Shown here piece after piece: positions 1 through 11,579 of a DNA stretch of 64,000 nt. The notes beneath the pieces were generated by a model. It made no database searches and was not told the origin of the DNA. It saw nothing but the letters and a program-made list of their open reading frames with translations. The first letter of the stretch is position 1. Each line of letters starts with the position of its first letter. The DNA is from Isoetes taiwanensis. Its lineage: Eukaryota > Streptophyta > Lycopodiopsida > Isoetales > Isoetaceae. The position numbers were made by a program, and so were the translations under genes. Location: contig JAJEKV010000050.1 in the NCBI GenBank assembly GCA_021234155.1, positions 2,613,842-2,677,841 on the forward strand, in the 5' to 3' direction.

Positions 1-350
1 CACAAAATCGGCCGACGCGCGTCAGCGCAGCGGGGAGGCCAATTCTTTGGCTAGAATTCCCACCACAAACATTGGTGTAACTTGAAATTTGGGGGGCATT
101 TTCTATGCCATGTCACCATTTCACTGCACCATTTTTCTCTGGCCGGCCGAGCTCCGGCTATGGCGTCGACATGGCGCCAGGGCTCTAGGCATCTCCGATC
201 CGCTTGTTCTTGCCATTTTATGAGGCGCCTGTGCCCGACTTATCTTTTGATCCCATTTTCAAGCAGAGCGCCTACGATTTTCTAAACTTGTGGAGGATCT
301 TTAGTTTATTATGTCTTTCCTGTCATTTTTCGAGCTTCTTGGAGTTTTTT
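1..350. other. No supported gene
   Basis: GC-richer opening stretch. Short open frames exist but none resembles a known protein and no splice structure is convincing. It could be the edge of a repeat that starts outside the window. Confidence 0.4.
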
Positions 351-480
351 GGAAGAGTTTCATGCTGTGGACGTCTTTCTTAGAGTTTTTCTTGTGGGCG
401 AAGCAGGGCCGGAAGAGTTTCTTGCTGTGGACGTCTTTCTTAGAGTTTTTCCTGTGGGCGAAGCAGGGCCGGAAGCAGGG
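351..480 (+). repeat. 60-bp tandem repeat, two full units plus a stub
   Basis: Units at 351-410 and 411-470 are nearly identical with an exact 60-bp period, and the next 10 bases begin a third unit. The word GAAGCAGGGC recurs with looser spacing to about 690, so the array probably extended further and decayed. Since 60 is a multiple of 3, an open frame passes through by chance; I do not call a protein. Confidence 0.85.
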
Positions 481-1450
481 GTTGTGGCCGGAAGTAGGTT
501 CTTGATTTGCTATGGACGAGTTGTTAGAGTTTTTCCCGTGGATCTTTCTTTTAAGCAGTTCTTTTTGAAGCAGGGGCGATGGCCAGAAGCAGGGTTGTCA
601 TAATGAAGCACCTGTGGCGTCGGAATGAAGCAAGGGCGAAGCAGGGCCGGCGAATGAAGTAGGGCCGAAAGCAGGGCTTGTGGTGGCTAGAAGCAGGTTC
701 TTGATTCATCTATTTGTCTACTGAGGTTTTCAGCCTCCGATTTTGTCTATTGAGTTTTGTAGCCTCTGATTTTTCAGTTGGTTTTCAGTTGAGTTATATA
801 GTCTGTTTCTGCTCTCAGAACAGGCTCAATGTAATGCTTCAGTCTGTTACAATGTATCTGAACAGACTCAGATTTGAATGCAAAGGATGTGGAATTTCGA
901 ATGAATTGTGTAATATTTGATTTGATTGTAATATTTTAATTGTAATATTTCATTTGATTTGATTGTAACCTCCAAGATTTCGACTGAAAAATATTTCCAA
1001 GATGACCAAGAAGAATCACTGATTCTTGGAAAATGGCCTGCAAGAATCACTAATTCCCGGAAAGAATCCGTGCCACATGGCACACATAGATTGGCGGATG
1101 GGGCAGAAAATGCTCCACCCAAATTTTATATATTTTTAACTTATGAAGTAAAATGCTATTTATTGCCTTTTAGAAAAGGCAACGAAGTATTAAAGGAGCG
1201 AAACAGAAGCAATGGAGGGGATCGGAAGCCAACGAGATTCAAAGGAAAGCGAAGCCCAGAGATTAATTACATCAGCTCTTGCCTGTAGATCAGAGTTACT
1301 GTAGAAGACACTTATTCAGGATTCAAAAAACGATATTTATCTCACAGGGCCGGATTGTCTACATGGGTCTGCCAGCAATTCTTCATGTACTTGGAGTCTG
1401 CCATTACAGTCTGAATCCATTCTCTGTTCTTAATTGAAAGCCTGGTTGCA
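481..1450. other. Non-coding stretch with GAAGCAGGG words
   Basis: Degenerate continuation of the 60-bp repeat vocabulary to about 690, then AT-rich sequence with no recognisable coding potential. Confidence 0.4.
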
Positions 1451-1452
1451 AT

Positions 1453-1575
1453 CTACTTGGAGTAGAGATGCCAGCTTGGCAAGCTAAAACCTTCTGGGGG
1501 ATTTTGAGCGGTTTCTACTTGGAGTAGAATGAAAGTTCAGTAAGGCAAAAATGGTTTCTACTTGGAGTAGGATGA
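1453..1575 (+). repeat. Three copies of a short palindromic motif
   Basis: CTACTTGGAGTAG starts near 1453, 1515 and 1558; the last two are followed by a matching (A/G)ATGAAAGTT. A weaker relative (TACTTGGAGT) lies near 1389. The motif is itself a small hairpin (CTACT-TGG-AGTAG). The function is unknown. Confidence 0.7.
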
Positions 1576-1624
1576 AAGTTTGTTAAGCCTGTACTTAAGA
1601 TAAGCGACAGAATTCAAAGATGGA

Positions 1625-1627
<3 letters not shown>

Positions 1628-1665
<38 letters not shown>

Positions 1666-1790
1666 GCGAAACACAGCATCGCCCATGGTGGTTTGATTCA
1701 GGCATTACCAAGCCGAGCTTGGTTTTCTCCTACCCATCTCCAACACTGCGCACCAGGGGACCAGCTGCAATCGACACACAGTCAATCCCT
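1628..1790 (-). mobile_element. Possible tRNA-derived SINE, minus strand
   Basis: A 34-T run at 1628-1661 reads as a poly(A) tail on the minus strand. Upstream of it on that strand are a GCGCAGTGTTGG stretch resembling a pol III A box and a GAATCAAACC stretch resembling a B box, with plausible spacing. No target-site duplication was found, so the left limit is approximate. It could instead be another poly(A) retrocopy. Confidence 0.35.
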
Positions 1791-1799
1791 TTGGTTTTT

Positions 1800-3620
1800 T
1801 ATCCCTTTAGTTTTTTATTTTTATTTTTTTATTTTCAAAGGACACATGTTGTGCTGAAGTTTTTTCTTGGAACGGAAATAATACATCAAATAAAAAAGTA
1901 AGCTGACTTATAGATGTTGTGATAGTTCACATATTTGTCTTGCTTGATCTAATTGAAGAAAGTTCGATAAATATAAATTATCATATAGTTCCAATGCAAT
2001 GATGTATTTGCCTTGCTTCATCTAGTTGTTGTAATTCTTAATAAATATAAATTATCATATAGTTTCTTCTTTATGAAGAGTAGGTAGAACTACACAAAAT
2101 AGATGGTGTTGCCTCGCTATGAAGAGGTCATCCATAATTAGCAAGGCTTATCGGGCTTATATGGGTGAAATAGTTATGATAATTAATTATCACTACTCCT
2201 CCAGTACTGATAACTAATTATCAACACTCTTCCAATAGTGATAACCTAAAACAATGACTCTCACTTTACACAAGAGAGTCCGATAAGAAAACTACGTTGA
2301 TTTTATGTGCAATGTACCAACTTGCTTAATGGCCATAAGTGCAGATATTTATCACATGGGAGACCTACTATGGCAACTTTGCTTTTACGCTTAGAACAAT
2401 ATTGTATCCTTTAGCATTTTAACCTGCAGTCTAGAACTGCAAGCTTGGAGGCTATTCTTTAGATCATGTGCCATTAGACTTTCCAAAATGTAGATGAGGA
2501 AATGTCAGCTATAAAAATTTCAACATTCAGATGAGGAAATGCCAGTTGTGGCAACCCACAAAAATTTCAACACCTCCGATTATTCCTTTTCCAACAACAA
2601 ACCAATATGAAAGAGTGGATCTAGAAATCACAAGGAAGAGGAAACCTACAAATTACAACATATCTGTAATGATCTTAGAGAAAACAGAAAATAGAAATAA
2701 AAAGGACACTCAGTTGCCAAAGAAACAAAAATGAATAACAAATTATGATGAACCAAATGAATCTTTGCTTGCTAAGAAGTAAAGTTGAGAAGTCATGTTT
2801 CAATAGGGCCTCATAAATAGATATTTGTAGTTGTTTAGCACATAAATATCGCAATTTCCTTAGACAAAATAGTGCTATTAGCACATGCTAGCAGAGGCAG
2901 AAGGCTGCAAACATATAATTTACAAAGTGGCAGATGATATATTACGAAGGAAACTATGAATTACTTGAAATTACCTTCGAGAGGTTGGCAGAAATCACAT
3001 AATGATGAACCTAAAATGCACCATTACTAGTTAATAATGTCAGTTGTTGTTGATCCATGCATGAAATTGAGTGTGGTTTTGCAAGATGCAGCAACTATTG
3101 TAGAACTTTTGGAGATAACTTGTGGTGCCATTATGAAGGATTGTGGAATCGTATAAAAATACGTGTGCTTGTGGTGTTATTGGCTAAGAGGGTCACACAT
3201 ATCTCATAATGCTCTTGATGTATTTGCAGGTGTCCTGTGAAGAGAAAGAAAAAGAGTTGTTTGAAATGGTAAAGACATCAACAAATGTTATTTTCCGTTT
3301 CCTTTTCATTCTTTCTTCTTTCTTTCTTTTCCTTGATAAATATACCTACTAAAATCTTTTCTTGTGGTACTGGTTGAAAACCACTCGTATCAAGAGGCCA
3401 TCCATAGTTACCAAGGCCCAAGGAAACTACATTGCCAATTTCATTGTACCAATTTTAGGTGCATGTACCAACTTGCTTAATGTTTGGTGCTATGACCTCG
3501 AGGCTTGTTATCCATTATAGCTAGCTTTTCCTGGTGCTTTGACTCTCTTGTTGGCCTTCTCTGTGACTAGCCCTTGACTTTGCTGCCTCTGTATTTCAGC
3601 ATTGTGACTCATGTTGTGTT
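1800..3620. other. No supported gene
   Basis: AT-rich sequence with short chance open frames. A phrase about AAGAGGTCATCCATA followed by nearly the same words appears near 2120 and 3400, showing old internal duplication. No RNA gene or mobile-element end was recognised. Confidence 0.4.
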
Positions 3621-3905
3621 TTAGTGGAGATGCCTAGATGTGGCTTTCTTTCAATCGTGTTCTCTCTTCTCTTGCCTCTCTTAGTTAGTTTGCTGGTCAA
3701 TTTAATTTATCTTCGCATAATGATAAGAAGATAAATGAAATTTTCAAAGCCAGAAGCCATTGCCACATTTCTAGTTACTTTAGACAATTACACTTTTTCA
3801 GGTCCTTTTATACTCCTTCTTTCCTTTTCCTTCTCATCAACTCATTTGTATCTCCATTTTGTTTTGCCATAGTCCGTCATTGCCCACGCCTCCATCAACC
3901 ACCCC
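3621..3905 (+). repeat. Dispersed repeat family C, copy 1
   Basis: Shares with 22,787-23,055 the order: a GGAGATGCC...GTGGCTTTC block, a pyrimidine-rich block, an inverted repeat holding TTTATCTTC and GAAGATAAA arms, then CCTTTTATA followed by a CT-rich leader ending in CTCATCAACTCAT or a variant. This is the most diverged copy. The TATA-like box and leader suggest a promoter-bearing end of a mobile element. Confidence 0.7.
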
Positions 3906-3929
3906 CCCAATGTGAGAAAGAGGATCCAA

Positions 3930-4346
3930 TGGAATCAACTACTCTAGGCACGAGAACCATCTACACGAACCTATGTGAATGGGTGAAAGCATTGTTGCAG
4001 ACAAGAGCATCTAAATTTGTGCAGGGCATGGAGATCAACATCCATTGCGAAAGACGCTGAAGTTGCTTTTCAATATATTGTCAATTGGTGGCCTGGAAAA
4101 ACTAGCCCTTCAGACATAAGTTCCTTAGGCTCATGGCTGGCATGGTGGCATCAAAGAGTGAGCAGATGGGGCAACTTTATGGAGGATGGAGTGAATCTAG
4201 CAACTGCGGCTCAAATCCCTAACACCAATCTATCAGAATCTGTGCATGCTAGTTGGCTGGCATCAAGAGGGTATGTGAATAAATTATCCTTATACGATGC
4301 ATGCTTGTACGATTTGACAGAAGTTGTGCTGCAAAGTGCAAAATGA
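3930..4346 (+). pseudogene. Possible transposase C-terminal fragment
   Basis: The frame from about 4017 to 4346 lacks an ATG but reads smoothly as protein rich in W, S and L, including NWWPGKTSPSD and NLSESVHASWL...LSLYDA. The stretch just before (3,950-4,016) is also open in another frame, so a frameshift or a splice acceptor (TTGTGCAG) sits near 4020. An N-x-SES-xHASW...LSL-DA pattern recalls the region after the DDE core in Mutator-like transposases, but this is recall and not a search result. It may belong to an undescribed family. Confidence 0.35.
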
Positions 4347-4349
4347 AAG

Positions 4350-5700
4350 CACATAGAGAACATAATTTTGTTGGAATAAGTCCAGGGATGGATACCTTAA
4401 TGCGCAATAAAGAGACAGCCATTTGTTTGGAATTAGACAAGTAGATAGGTTGTATGTTCAACATGTAGAAAATGCCAGGTTTTGTGGCTGGCTTTTACCT
4501 TCCATGGACAAACTTGAAGACCTCTGTTGCATAACCATAAAACACATGAACTCAAATATGGAAGTAAAAACTCGCTAAAAAACTTGTTATGAGAACACAA
4601 TGACATTTGGACTGAACACGTTAAGCAATTGGTAAGACGTGGAAACACCAGATCCCATCGTCTTTCTTCTTCGTTCTTTCTGTAAATAAAATCAGTTTAT
4701 GAACTGCCATAAATAATGCTTTCTCACTCTAGATGATAAAGCAATAAGCTCAATGAACTAAACATAGTTTCACATGTTTGGTTTTACAGTTGGAGATAAT
4801 GCATGAACATGTTCTCGGTTATGTCTTGCCTTCTACTTGCAACTCTATCATGGACATGCCTTAATCTTAAAAAAAATACCATGTGATCAAAATACCACTT
4901 TGACGGGAAGGTCTTTTTCTAATCGTTTAGCCATGGAGACAATGACACCCTACCAATCTATAAGCGCATATACTTATAGCATGAGAGACCTACGTGGCCT
5001 TCAGTTGGTTAGGAAGAGCATAGGGTGATGCTTGGAAGCATTATTTGAGTTGGCCAAATATCATGCAAGTTAGTCAAATCATGCCTTTTACTCGCAACTC
5101 TACCATGGACATACCTTAATCTTAAAGAAAATGTGGCTCTAACTTGAACTAATAAAGTAGATGGAAGATCAACTTGCAGTTCTTAAAAATAAAAGACTGA
5201 TCTTGGAAACCAACATCGTTCTTTTAGAAAAAAGGAGATTATATGTAGAGTTATACTTACAAAAACCTAAACTTAAACTTAACCAATCGACACTCTGATT
5301 ACTATTAATTACATATAGGAAATAATATCCATAATACTCCTACACAAAGCAAGTTATGAAACAAATGACAGCTAAAGCAAAATGCATTTGATTAGTACTA
5401 TTGAAAAGCACTTTTGGCACATTTCCACATTGAAATACTTTTCCCCTTAAATACTAGTATTAATGTTCAATATATGAATGACTTGGTTGACTAACCCCAT
5501 TGTTTGTATATTATATATGTTGAACATAGTGTTGCTACTTTTTTTATTTCAACAAACTATGAATGATATTTGAAAGTGAAAATCTACAAATCCTTCCAAA
5601 GTGCAACCCGTTGATGCGTTAGCATCTTGTTGGGGTTAGAAACATTGAAAAGAAATTAACTTGTCAAGCTCCATCGATAACTTACAATAGGTTATTCTCC
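4350..5700. other. No supported gene
   Basis: AT-rich, only short frames. Two related phrases (GCCTTCTACTTGCAACTCTA near 4826 and a close version near 5084, each followed by CATGGACAT-CCTTAATCTTAAA) mark an old 260-bp duplication. Confidence 0.4.
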
Positions 5701-5711
5701 CTTGCAATATT

Positions 5712-6220
5712 ATGTCCTTAAGCAGATCCAAACAAGTTGACCATGAAATGTTTTTAAGTCAAAGTCCTTTTCAGTTCTGCATATTGCAGAAAGACAAATC
5801 ATTTGAAGAAAAGAGAATAACTATGGATGGACGTATTAAAGAAGGGAAGGTGGATGTAGCTCATGTTATTATCAAGGACATGGTTGGAAGAGGATGCATG
5901 CTGATGATCAGGCATCCCACTTCCATGGAAGAAGTTATATAAACAATGCATTCTAGAGGACAAATTTATCATTGCATCTGCCAAATTTGCACAAAAATGA
6001 TTTGGTGGAATTGTTTTTTGATGGCAATGAGTTTATTGTCATGTATGTGGCTAACTTGAAGATGTCTATGAAATTCTTTGCAACTGCCTTGTGGAGAGGT
6101 TCTTATGGAATGCATTTGTTGCATGTGCAGCTTGAGAGCTTGTAACAAAGTATCTCCAAAGTTATAGTCCGAGATGATGTTTCTTTTGCTAGCAATGTGC
6201 ATGATATTTTGGATAGTTGA
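5712..6220 (+). pseudogene. Decayed coding remnant, unrecognised
   Basis: Two adjoining stretches read like protein. The first (5,712-5,942) contains DGRIKEGKVDVAHVIIKDM. The second (about 6,010-6,220), in another frame and with one stop, contains FDGNEFIVMYVANLK and VIVRDDVSFASNVHDIL. The amino-acid mix looks protein-derived, but I recognise no domain. It is broken by at least one frameshift and one stop. It could also be chance open sequence. Confidence 0.25.
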
Positions 6221-7670
6221 GGTGCATTTACTTTAAAAAGATGCAATTGGAGGTCAGATATTTGCTTGCTATTGGAAACTTCTGATATTCTAGAAATCCA
6301 AAGGCTATGGTAAAAAGATGCTTGCAGAAATCATAGAGTTGGAGCTTGAAGGTGATCTTTGATTGGTAGTGCTTTGGTTGGCATTTATCAACTACGGTTC
6401 ATTTGCAGAGACATAAGGATTTTTTGGCAGCGTATTCTTTTAAAATGTTTTTCATGCATTGTTGTTATCCATACATGATTTGGTGAAAAGGACTTGGGTT
6501 AGAAGTGTTACAAATGCAGATAACACCTGTTAGCTGACTGTAAACATCAATGCATCAGTGGACGGACGATTCTGATGTTGCCTTATGGACTCAATTTTGA
6601 CCCTCTCAAAAGGCAGTCTCAAATGTGTAACCATTCAACTGTCCTTTTAGGTTGATTACAAGACCCCCATGTTAAGATAAGGTATCCGACTAATAAGCAG
6701 AAGATAGAATAGTTTCTCTTATTGGTCATGCTACCATAAGCAGTGCATCAAGAAGCTTCGCCATCATCCAAACAAATGGGTTTTTTAGAGCAAATCTTTA
6801 TCAATAGCCACGAATCAAATGTAGCTTACAGTTCAAAGGGCTTCTTTTTGTTGCAGCCTTTGATAGAAAATGAAAAAAATAGAGCATCAGATTTCTTCAC
6901 AACCATCATCTCAATGTGTAAAGTCGGTTTTCCACACAGATCACAGAGGCTCAAGAAAAACCAACAGACAAATTATTTTGGCATTCTCCACAAGCAACTT
7001 ATAGAAACTGTCATTTAGTGATACAGGCCGCGTCAAACTATAATCAGTCTACCAGAGTATTTTTGTGCGAAATATTGCATTCTTGGAAATGGAAAGTAGC
7101 AATAAGATTAGGATGTTGCGAAGAATTTTGTGGCACATTTGCAGATGCAACATCATATGATGACATTCGAGTGCCTTATTTTTAAACTTTATTGGGAGAG
7201 GCATGTTGGTGCAGGGAGTTATTGAACTGTACAAATTAATCATGTCATAAACATATAGGTTCAATGGTTCAATGATGGACCTATATCATTATAACTTGGT
7301 CGTAGCATTTTATAGAGCTTCTATTTGTGTTTATTTAAGTTGGCCTTATGGATAAAGGGTAATTAGATTAGTATCTGATCGTGTGGCCTAACTGATGGAT
7401 CTCATTGTACTAATACAAAAGCAGACTTAGATTTAGCAACATTGTTGCCAGATTCATCAGCAAATACAAGGAAAAAATAAGGTTCGATGGATTTAGGGTA
7501 TCTGGTCAAAGACTAAACAGTGTTATGGTCAATCCCTTTGAAACAGTAATACTGCTACAATAATATTTGATGGTGTAATAATTTTTTGTGCTTATCTCTA
7601 GCTATTTGATATCTTAAATTATTAAAGTGCTCTAGTATTTTTTTATTCAATTGGTATTAGAGCATGTTAA
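6221..7670. other. No supported gene
   Basis: AT-rich. One 91-codon frame at 6,743-7,018 has no recognisable motif and no supporting splice or promoter context, so I leave it uncalled. Confidence 0.4.
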
Positions 7671-7679
7671 CAAATGGCT

Positions 7680-7893
7680 AGTAGACTTGGAGTTTCTCTG
7701 CTAAATCCAATTGAAACATTCATGGGGAGGAGGAGGGGGCCAGCAAGTCAAGCATGAAAAGAGAAGGTTGAAGAAGTATTAAGGATTGAAGGTTTATGAA
7801 AATTTGTTGCTAGACAAGAGCAAGTTCTGAAAACAGTTCAAGCTGTTAGAAGATATAGGACATATGCAATTGATGCAACTTTTGGCACTAATG
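7680..7893 (+). pseudogene. Probable DDE transposase fragment
   Basis: One frame with two stops reads ...KFVARQEQVLKTVQAVRR then YRTYAIDATFGTN and ends at a perfect-looking donor, AAT|GTAAGT. DATFGTN with a hydrophobic lead-in is the typical setting of the first catalytic Asp of MULE/FAR1-like DDE transposases. Sequence after the donor is not coding; it holds CCATAGACCT...GTGGACGACAAAAA, close to the LINE 3' end described at 19.5 and 30.65 kb, so a LINE tail may have landed here. The assignment rests on one short motif. Confidence 0.35.
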
Positions 7894-8600
7894 TAAGTCC
7901 AGTCTGGGAACTCCATAGACCTGTTGTTCTTCGTGGACGACAAAAACCTATTCAATTCAAATTCCTAAAAAGGCCACTTTTCGGAGCATAATGTGTTTTT
8001 TTAAAAGGTATCTTGAAACAAAAGTGCTACAACACTCCCGTTTAATATGCAACCTTGTTTATTCTTGCTTTGAACAAATATTTTAGTTAGCTGGTAGTTT
8101 TGACATGCGCTTCTATTTACATGATGATAAGATTTTGTGCACGTAGTTTCCTTAGTGACGTGATCCAAATTTCGCTGGCTAATCTTGACTATAGATTTGG
8201 ATGCTTGAATTCCTTGAAAAACTTTGATCTTTGTTTTGCTTAATTGAGGCAGATTTGTATGATTAATGCTGCATACTTATGATTTAGGCGGGCAAATGGA
8301 TTGAATTGCATTATGCATGTTTCTATTTTGCATGAGGGCAATCCTCATGTACTCTATCAAGAATCCTAGAAGGGCTAGTTAGTTTTACTTTTATAGACGA
8401 TCTGACGTGGCATAGATCTCAGCTCTTTTCTTTTTAGATTGTATAATCTGGATCTATGCCACATAGGTAGAGGTTATAAAATGGAAATGTCCTCCTAGAA
8501 GAAGGGAAGTGTAATGGTCCAGATCTAGGATATAGAAATCAAAGAACTAAAAGAAATTCCAATAATACTTATGCACCAATACACTATCATGAAGAATTGT
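7894..8600. other. Non-coding; possible LINE tail at its left edge
   Basis: About 7,905-7,965 resembles the GTGGACGATAAAA LINE 3' terminus. The remainder is AT-rich and shows nothing I can name. Confidence 0.35.
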
Positions 8601-9221
8601 AGAAATATTCTAGGGAAAGGTCCTTTGCAAAGCAGCAACATCCACTGAAGTGGTGTTCCATTGAGCCGAATGAATGAGTACAATGATATATAGGGGTAAA
8701 TGATGAACCCCAAAAAGATTAAGAAACAATGGCATCCAAGATTGTTTAAACAAATCCGAGAGTGGCACAAAAATCCTTCATAATGAGGCTAGGCCCTAGT
8801 AGAATGTCAAGACAGAAGAAAGCCAGAAGGTCGACGTCGCACTGCCCAAACTACAACTCCAAAAGTACTGCCACTCGTTGAAGTTGCGCCCCAACAAGTT
8901 GCTACCATCCAAGCTGCAACCCAAAACATGTCTCGCTAAGGTTTCCACACCAACTCCATGCGCCAACCCTTGGCCGCTCGTCTGAAAAACCAACTCCACC
9001 CGCGCTAGTGAGATCAGAGCTAAAAATTGGGCAGCTCGGCAAGACAAGCCACTCCACAAGCACCAATGAGGTCAGAGCTCCAAAACTACAAAATTACGTC
9101 AATAGTTGAAATTACAGTATCGAAAAAGAGAAATGATCCATGAGATTAATCCCCAGAAGTCCCGAGGCTACACTGGGATTGGGAATAGAAGAATCACAAC
9201 ATAAATATGGGAAAACAACCC
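8600..9221. other. Repeat-related sequence, no gene
   Basis: The phrase TCCTTTGCAAAGCA-CAACATCC occurs near 8,620 and again near 10,024, so this stretch is tied to the family A region to its right. Minus-strand open frames here have no recognisable domain. Confidence 0.35.
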
Positions 9222-9690
9222 ACGAGGATCTTCGGAAGCCACGAGGCTATGCCGAGAACGAGAATTCCAATATCTATATACATGCTCGACCGAGGAGGGC
9301 TTCCCTTTGGTGCCCTCCAGAAGCGACAAGTTACGCTGGAAAAATGCAGGGGCCCATTGGCCAACTGAGAACCAACCTGATAGTAATCAAATAGTTAACA
9401 GCTAACACAAGCGACCAATCACAATAGCACAATATCAAAAATTGAAAAGACGGTCCATCATGCGCCACTTGCAAATAAACAGGAAAAACACACGAGCAGG
9501 ACGGAAAAAAAAAGATTCCAGAGATAGTGGCACATCAAATGAGAATACTCAGAAGCCACAGGGCTACGCCTAGAGAGAGAATAAGATAGAAATAGTCTAG
9601 GCTCGACCGCGAGATTCTATCCGTAGGTGCCCTCCAGAAGCGATAAGTGCTATGCTGGGAAATTGCAGAGGCCACCAGCCACAAAGATAT
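9222..9690 (-). repeat. Diverged direct repeat, two units
   Basis: Segment 9,222-9,367 returns at 9,540-9,682: both have AAGCCAC-GGGCTA/GAGGCTA, a GCTCGACCG block, GGTGCCCTCCAGAAGCGA and a closing GCTGG-AAA-TGCAG-GGCC. The spacing is about 315 bp. The second unit runs into the family A leader copy on the minus strand. Confidence 0.7.
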
Positions 9691-10007
9691 AGAAGTGAAG
9701 AGTTGATCCAGCCCTTACTAGGTGGAACGAGAAGAGACCAATAGATGTTAAGGCGAACCGATGCCAGGTGACTAGACTCAGAGGAGGGAGGGAGAGATAC
9801 TCTGAAACAAACAAAATTCAGCTCAGAGGAAACACCGATGAGGAATGCTAGCAAGCAACATAGATATATAGTAGACAGAGCCAAGGAAAGCCTACGCCAT
9901 AGAAGGCTCAGGCTATAGATGGATTTGACCCCCAAAATGGCATGATGCCAAAACAGGCGTCCCTTTCCCCAGAATGATGGTTCTCTTCTATATAAAAAGA
10001 GAACCAT
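9600..10007 (-). repeat. Family A leader, copy 1
   Basis: Minus-strand copy of a dispersed leader. It opens with a near-perfect 13-bp hairpin around TATAT (9,977-10,007), then GGGGAAAGGGACGCC, GGC-TCATGCCATTTTGG and CTCTGTCTACTATATAT. The same order appears at 35,716 (minus), 48,940 (plus) and 55,602 (plus). A 136-codon frame runs through it but is not conserved between copies, so I treat this as non-coding. Confidence 0.75.
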
Positions 10008-10119
10008 GGCATTCTAAGCAAAGATCCTTTGCAAAGCAATAACATCCGACACAAAGAGGAACCTACCTCCTCCAATCACAAACCGAGACCAAGTAAGATC
10101 ACTGAGAGGGCATGCGATT

Positions 10120-10450
10120 TCTTAGCGGTAGAGATGCAGAAAAGAGGCATCATCTAAAACAACTATGAAACTAAGACCTTTGTGTGATGAAGAATTGACT
10201 TGGAACTGGGGTGACATGGTAGAGAACAACAAAGAATAATATACGAGGAGCAACCGATACCATGGGTGTGCCAAAAAGGAAACAACTGTCGAATGAGATT
10301 TGGTGAACCCAAAGGGAGCTGGGGTAAGACAAACTTGGATGGGATACTCGAGAAATAAAAAAACTTGGAGGGGGGATGGGATATAGAAACCTGCTACCGA
10401 ACATGGAAGGGTAAGAGGAACAAGCTCACAATTGGACAAATGAACAAACT
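10120..10450 (-). repeat. Family A internal segment
   Basis: Minus-strand segment closely related to 11,580-11,870. Both contain CCCTTTGGGTTCACC or a variant, a TTTGGCACAC-C block, GGTTGCTCC and a CACCCCAGTTCCAAGTC-like end. Two copies within 1.5 kb show rearrangement of the repeat. Confidence 0.6.
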
Positions 10451-10645
10451 AAGAATCCTATGAAGGAAAGAATGTCAATAAGTAAACATATCAATGGAGC
10501 AATCCAGATGAGTAGAATGCTGTAATAAGCTATCATGGGCAACTTAGGAGTAGAGATGATTGGGGCAGAAAGCAGAATGCAGGAAAAGGAAATAAATTAA
10601 AACAATATGGTTCAGTCGGAAATAGACACAGAGGGGCTAGCAGCC

Positions 10646-11273
10646 TCAAGAGAACAATATGATGAACAACACCAACTGAGAGAATTGACTAGAGCAACGG
10701 CTCCTGTATCTCGGTGCATTACATACGAGACAATGAGTGTACTTTTCATGCTCGGCAGGGGGGTAGAAGATCATACAATCATTTGAACATGCATGTATGA
10801 CTTTATAACCAAGGCCGGTCGCTTGAATCATTTTCTTAACTTGAGATCCGTCAGTAGGCATATTGTTCTTCTCTGGAAGGACCTTCTCGTGCAATAACCT
10901 GCACATCTAAGAGAGGTAAGATAAAAAGATGGAGATGGTGGTAAGACAGAAAGAGTTGATAAGTATGTCACCTCAATAGAGCAGAGACACTAGTATTGCT
11001 CCACTTGAACTTGGTTTGGAGATTGAGAATTAGCAGGCACGCCGACAAAAGAGAGGTTCAAGATGCAGGAAACAACTGCGTTTTTGCTTCGATAACAATA
11101 AGGTCATCGTCGGTACGAATAGTCCTCGAAGGGTATCGCACATCTTCTACCATGTCCTCTCCATCACCATCCTCGACATCATCTAAATCAATATCAGGTA
11201 ATTCTTGAAGAGCGTGCAACATATCGAGCATCGGCTCGTCATTAAGGCTCCGTTCTCGGAGACAATAGCACAA
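10646..11273 (-). pseudogene. CACTA (En/Spm) TNP2-type transposase fragment
   Basis: In minus-strand order the remnant has: an acidic stretch (DIDLDDVEDGDGEDMVEDV); IEAKTQLFPAS with a following LNLSFV; after a frame change, KFKWSNTSVSALL; and after another change, LLPEKNN-like VLPEKNNMPTDGSQVKKM, GLGYKVIHACSNDC and CLVCNAPRYR. The order SN-S-x-LL, LPE-NN-P, K-GL-Y--IHAC-NDC and C-VC---RY is the N-terminal signature of plant CACTA TNP2 proteins. The full protein would be far longer; the catalytic part is absent. At least two frame changes may be decay or introns. Family A sequence lies on both sides. Confidence 0.7.
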
Positions 11274-11579
11274 CCAGGGTTAAATAGCCAAAAAGCACCA
11301 CGAGGCGAAGAAAATTATTGAGAAGCTAAGTCCAAGCTGAACACAGGCACAAAACAGGCGCAAGCTATAGGCAATAAGGTGGATACCAAACCCATGCCAA
11401 AATTTCAATGGGCTGCAATAACCAACTAGACGTGGAAAAAATCCAAGAATCGAACAACTCCTGGGACGTGTGATAATGAACGAAGATCAGCAATGACGGC
11501 CAAATACTAAGGCTAATGCCCCAAAAATCAATAGGTTGTAATAACCAACTAGACGTGAAAGAAAGGGCTATCCCGTATA

